DNA from: Microcaldota archaeon
GTDB taxonomy: Archaea; Micrarchaeota; Micrarchaeia; Micrarchaeales; Micrarchaeaceae
Direction of reading: 5' to 3'
NCBI GenBank assembly: GCA_021821445.1
Contig: JAKACK010000008.1
Coordinates: forward strand, 1 to 44,131
DNA length: 44,131 nt
Part shown: positions 43,386 through 44,131 of the stretch, in pieces
How positions within the stretch are numbered: position 1 is the stretch's first letter
How the letters are laid out: each line of letters starts with the position of its first letter
Made by a program: the position numbers and the translations under genes
Notes under the pieces: generated by a model
What the model was told of the DNA's origin: nothing
What the model saw: only the letters and a program-made list of their open reading frames with translations
The model's database searches: none

Positions 43386-44102
43386 TTAAATTTTTTGATT
43401 TAGGTTTTTAAACAACGTACTTACCATATATGAAGCAGTATTAAGACTTTCAATTGATGACTTTAAATCCCATTCTAATTCTCCATGTGCTAGTAAATTT
43501 CTAACATTTAATGATATCTTAAAGCATTCTGCATAATTCTTATTCATATATTTTTCAGCCCAATTCAATAGAGCTCCTTGTGAATATGGAAATTGTTCTC
43601 CATTAATTTTTACGTTGTAAATTCCAATATGATTCATTCTCAGATATAGCTTTAATTTTCTATAATTCATATTAGTTAATTTTATATTTCTACCATTATT
43701 GAATAAAGTTGCGGATTTACCCACGTATTGAGAATAAAGTTCTCTTAATCCCATCTCCATCAGAAGGTATATTTCAAGAGTTGCAATTTCATTTAAATCT
43801 TCATCCTTTAGATTTATTAGTTTCTCAGCAATCTGTTTTATACGCATTAAATTTTCAGGTAATTCTTCTGATTCTGATTTATTTCCTACAAATAATAGAG
43901 GCAAGTTTGCAAGCGCTATACCTTTAGCTAAATCCTCATCATTAGACTGATTTAAATTAAATTGAACATTTGATATGTAAATTTTACCATTAGAGAGCAT
44001 TATATTATTCAGAGCTTTTGATACTATATCCTCATCTCCTTTACTTCTATATTGAAGAAAAGAGTAAATTTCATCTGAAATAGACTTAATTAAACTATCC
44101 AT
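43386..44102 (-). CDS. Hypothetical protein with a C-terminal HEPN-like RNxxxH motif
   Basis: A 238-aa soluble, mostly helical protein. Near the C-terminus CFKISLNVRNLLAHGELEWD contains R-N-L-L-A-H, the RNxxxH signature of HEPN nucleases, followed by a last helix (SSIESLNTASYMVSTLFKNLN) as in HEPN bundles. An earlier helical part (about residues 55-130) could supply the rest of the bundle. HEPN proteins are often RNases in toxin-antitoxin, abortive infection or RNA-processing systems; that is inference here. The next gene on its left is the ABC exporter; its upstream neighbour lies outside the window. Confidence 0.68.
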   Translation of the reverse strand: MDSLIKSISDEIYSFLQYRSKGDEDIVSKALNNIMLSNGKIYISNVQFNLNQSNDEDLAKGIALANLPLLFVGNKSESEELPENLMRIKQIAEKLINLKDEDLNEIATLEIYLLMEMGLRELYSQYVGKSATLFNNGRNIKLTNMNYRKLKLYLRMNHIGIYNVKINGEQFPYSQGALLNWAEKYMNKNYAECFKISLNVRNLLAHGELEWDLKSSIESLNTASYMVSTLFKNLNQKI

Positions 44103-44131
44103 TAAAACACGACTTTATATGAATGTATTAA

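Overview
This window is AT-rich (by eye about 30% G+C) archaeal chromosome. The archaeal assignment rests on a complete A-type ATP synthase operon, an archaeal-type S-adenosylmethionine synthetase, an archaeal UMP kinase and an archaeal M1 aminopeptidase. It also rests on a tRNA with an intron at the canonical 37/38 site, and on many genes whose start codon lies about 20-30 bases after a TATA box with no visible Shine-Dalgarno sequence (leaderless style). A thermopsin-family (A5) acid protease with a signal peptide and a C-terminal anchor points to an acidophile. Small intergenic distances and overlapping genes would suit an ARMAN-type (Parvarchaeota/Micrarchaeota) or Thermoplasmatales-like genome, but I cannot fix the lineage from sequence alone.

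Layout. Positions 1-7.6 kb: the start of an FKBP gene (cut by the window edge), a hypothetical protein, PRPP synthetase, a metal-rich PadR regulator with a perfect 28-bp palindrome at its promoter, an M1 aminopeptidase, an APC amino-acid permease, a membrane-anchored SlyD-like FKBP and a YbgC-like thioesterase. 7.6-16.2 kb: two tiny genes missed by the ORF track (one a 44-aa zinc ribbon), AdoMet synthetase, a hypothetical, the thermopsin-like protease, a YgjP metallopeptidase, endonuclease III, two small proteins (one an internal duplication), TrpRS and a DEDDh exonuclease. 16.4-17.1 kb: a rhodanese-like gene split by a short, decayed IS200/IS605 tnpB-derived element. 17.2-24.8 kb: a methyltransferase, an intron-containing tRNA-Thr(UGU), a polysaccharide flippase, a CDGSH iron-sulfur protein, an agmatinase-family ureohydrolase, a large Lrp/AsnC-like regulator and UMP kinase.

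24.8-33.4 kb is the A-type ATP synthase operon on the minus strand, in transcription order K-E-C-F-A-B-D-X-H-I. H and I sit at the end rather than the start, and X is an unrecognised 75-aa single-span membrane protein overlapping both neighbours. 33.5-38.7 kb: a possible nucleotidyltransferase, RNase HI, AMMECR1, a THUMP plus FtsJ-like RNA methyltransferase, the ScpA/ScpB chromosome-condensation pair, and tRNA-Val(CAC) starting directly after the scpB stop. 38.7-44.1 kb: a UvrD/RecB-like helicase fused to a PD-(D/E)XK nuclease, an ABC-2 exporter pair whose permease seems to have lost its coupled start by a one-base change, and a protein ending in a HEPN-type RNxxxH motif.

Most of the window is housekeeping. 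The points most worth follow-up are the tnpB-derived element inside the rhodanese-like gene, the extra ORF in the ATP synthase operon, the PadR/palindrome pair, the HEPN-like protein, the tandem-hairpin small protein and the tiny zinc-ribbon locus. I did not find a CRISPR array, an rRNA gene or a clear multi-gene defence island.
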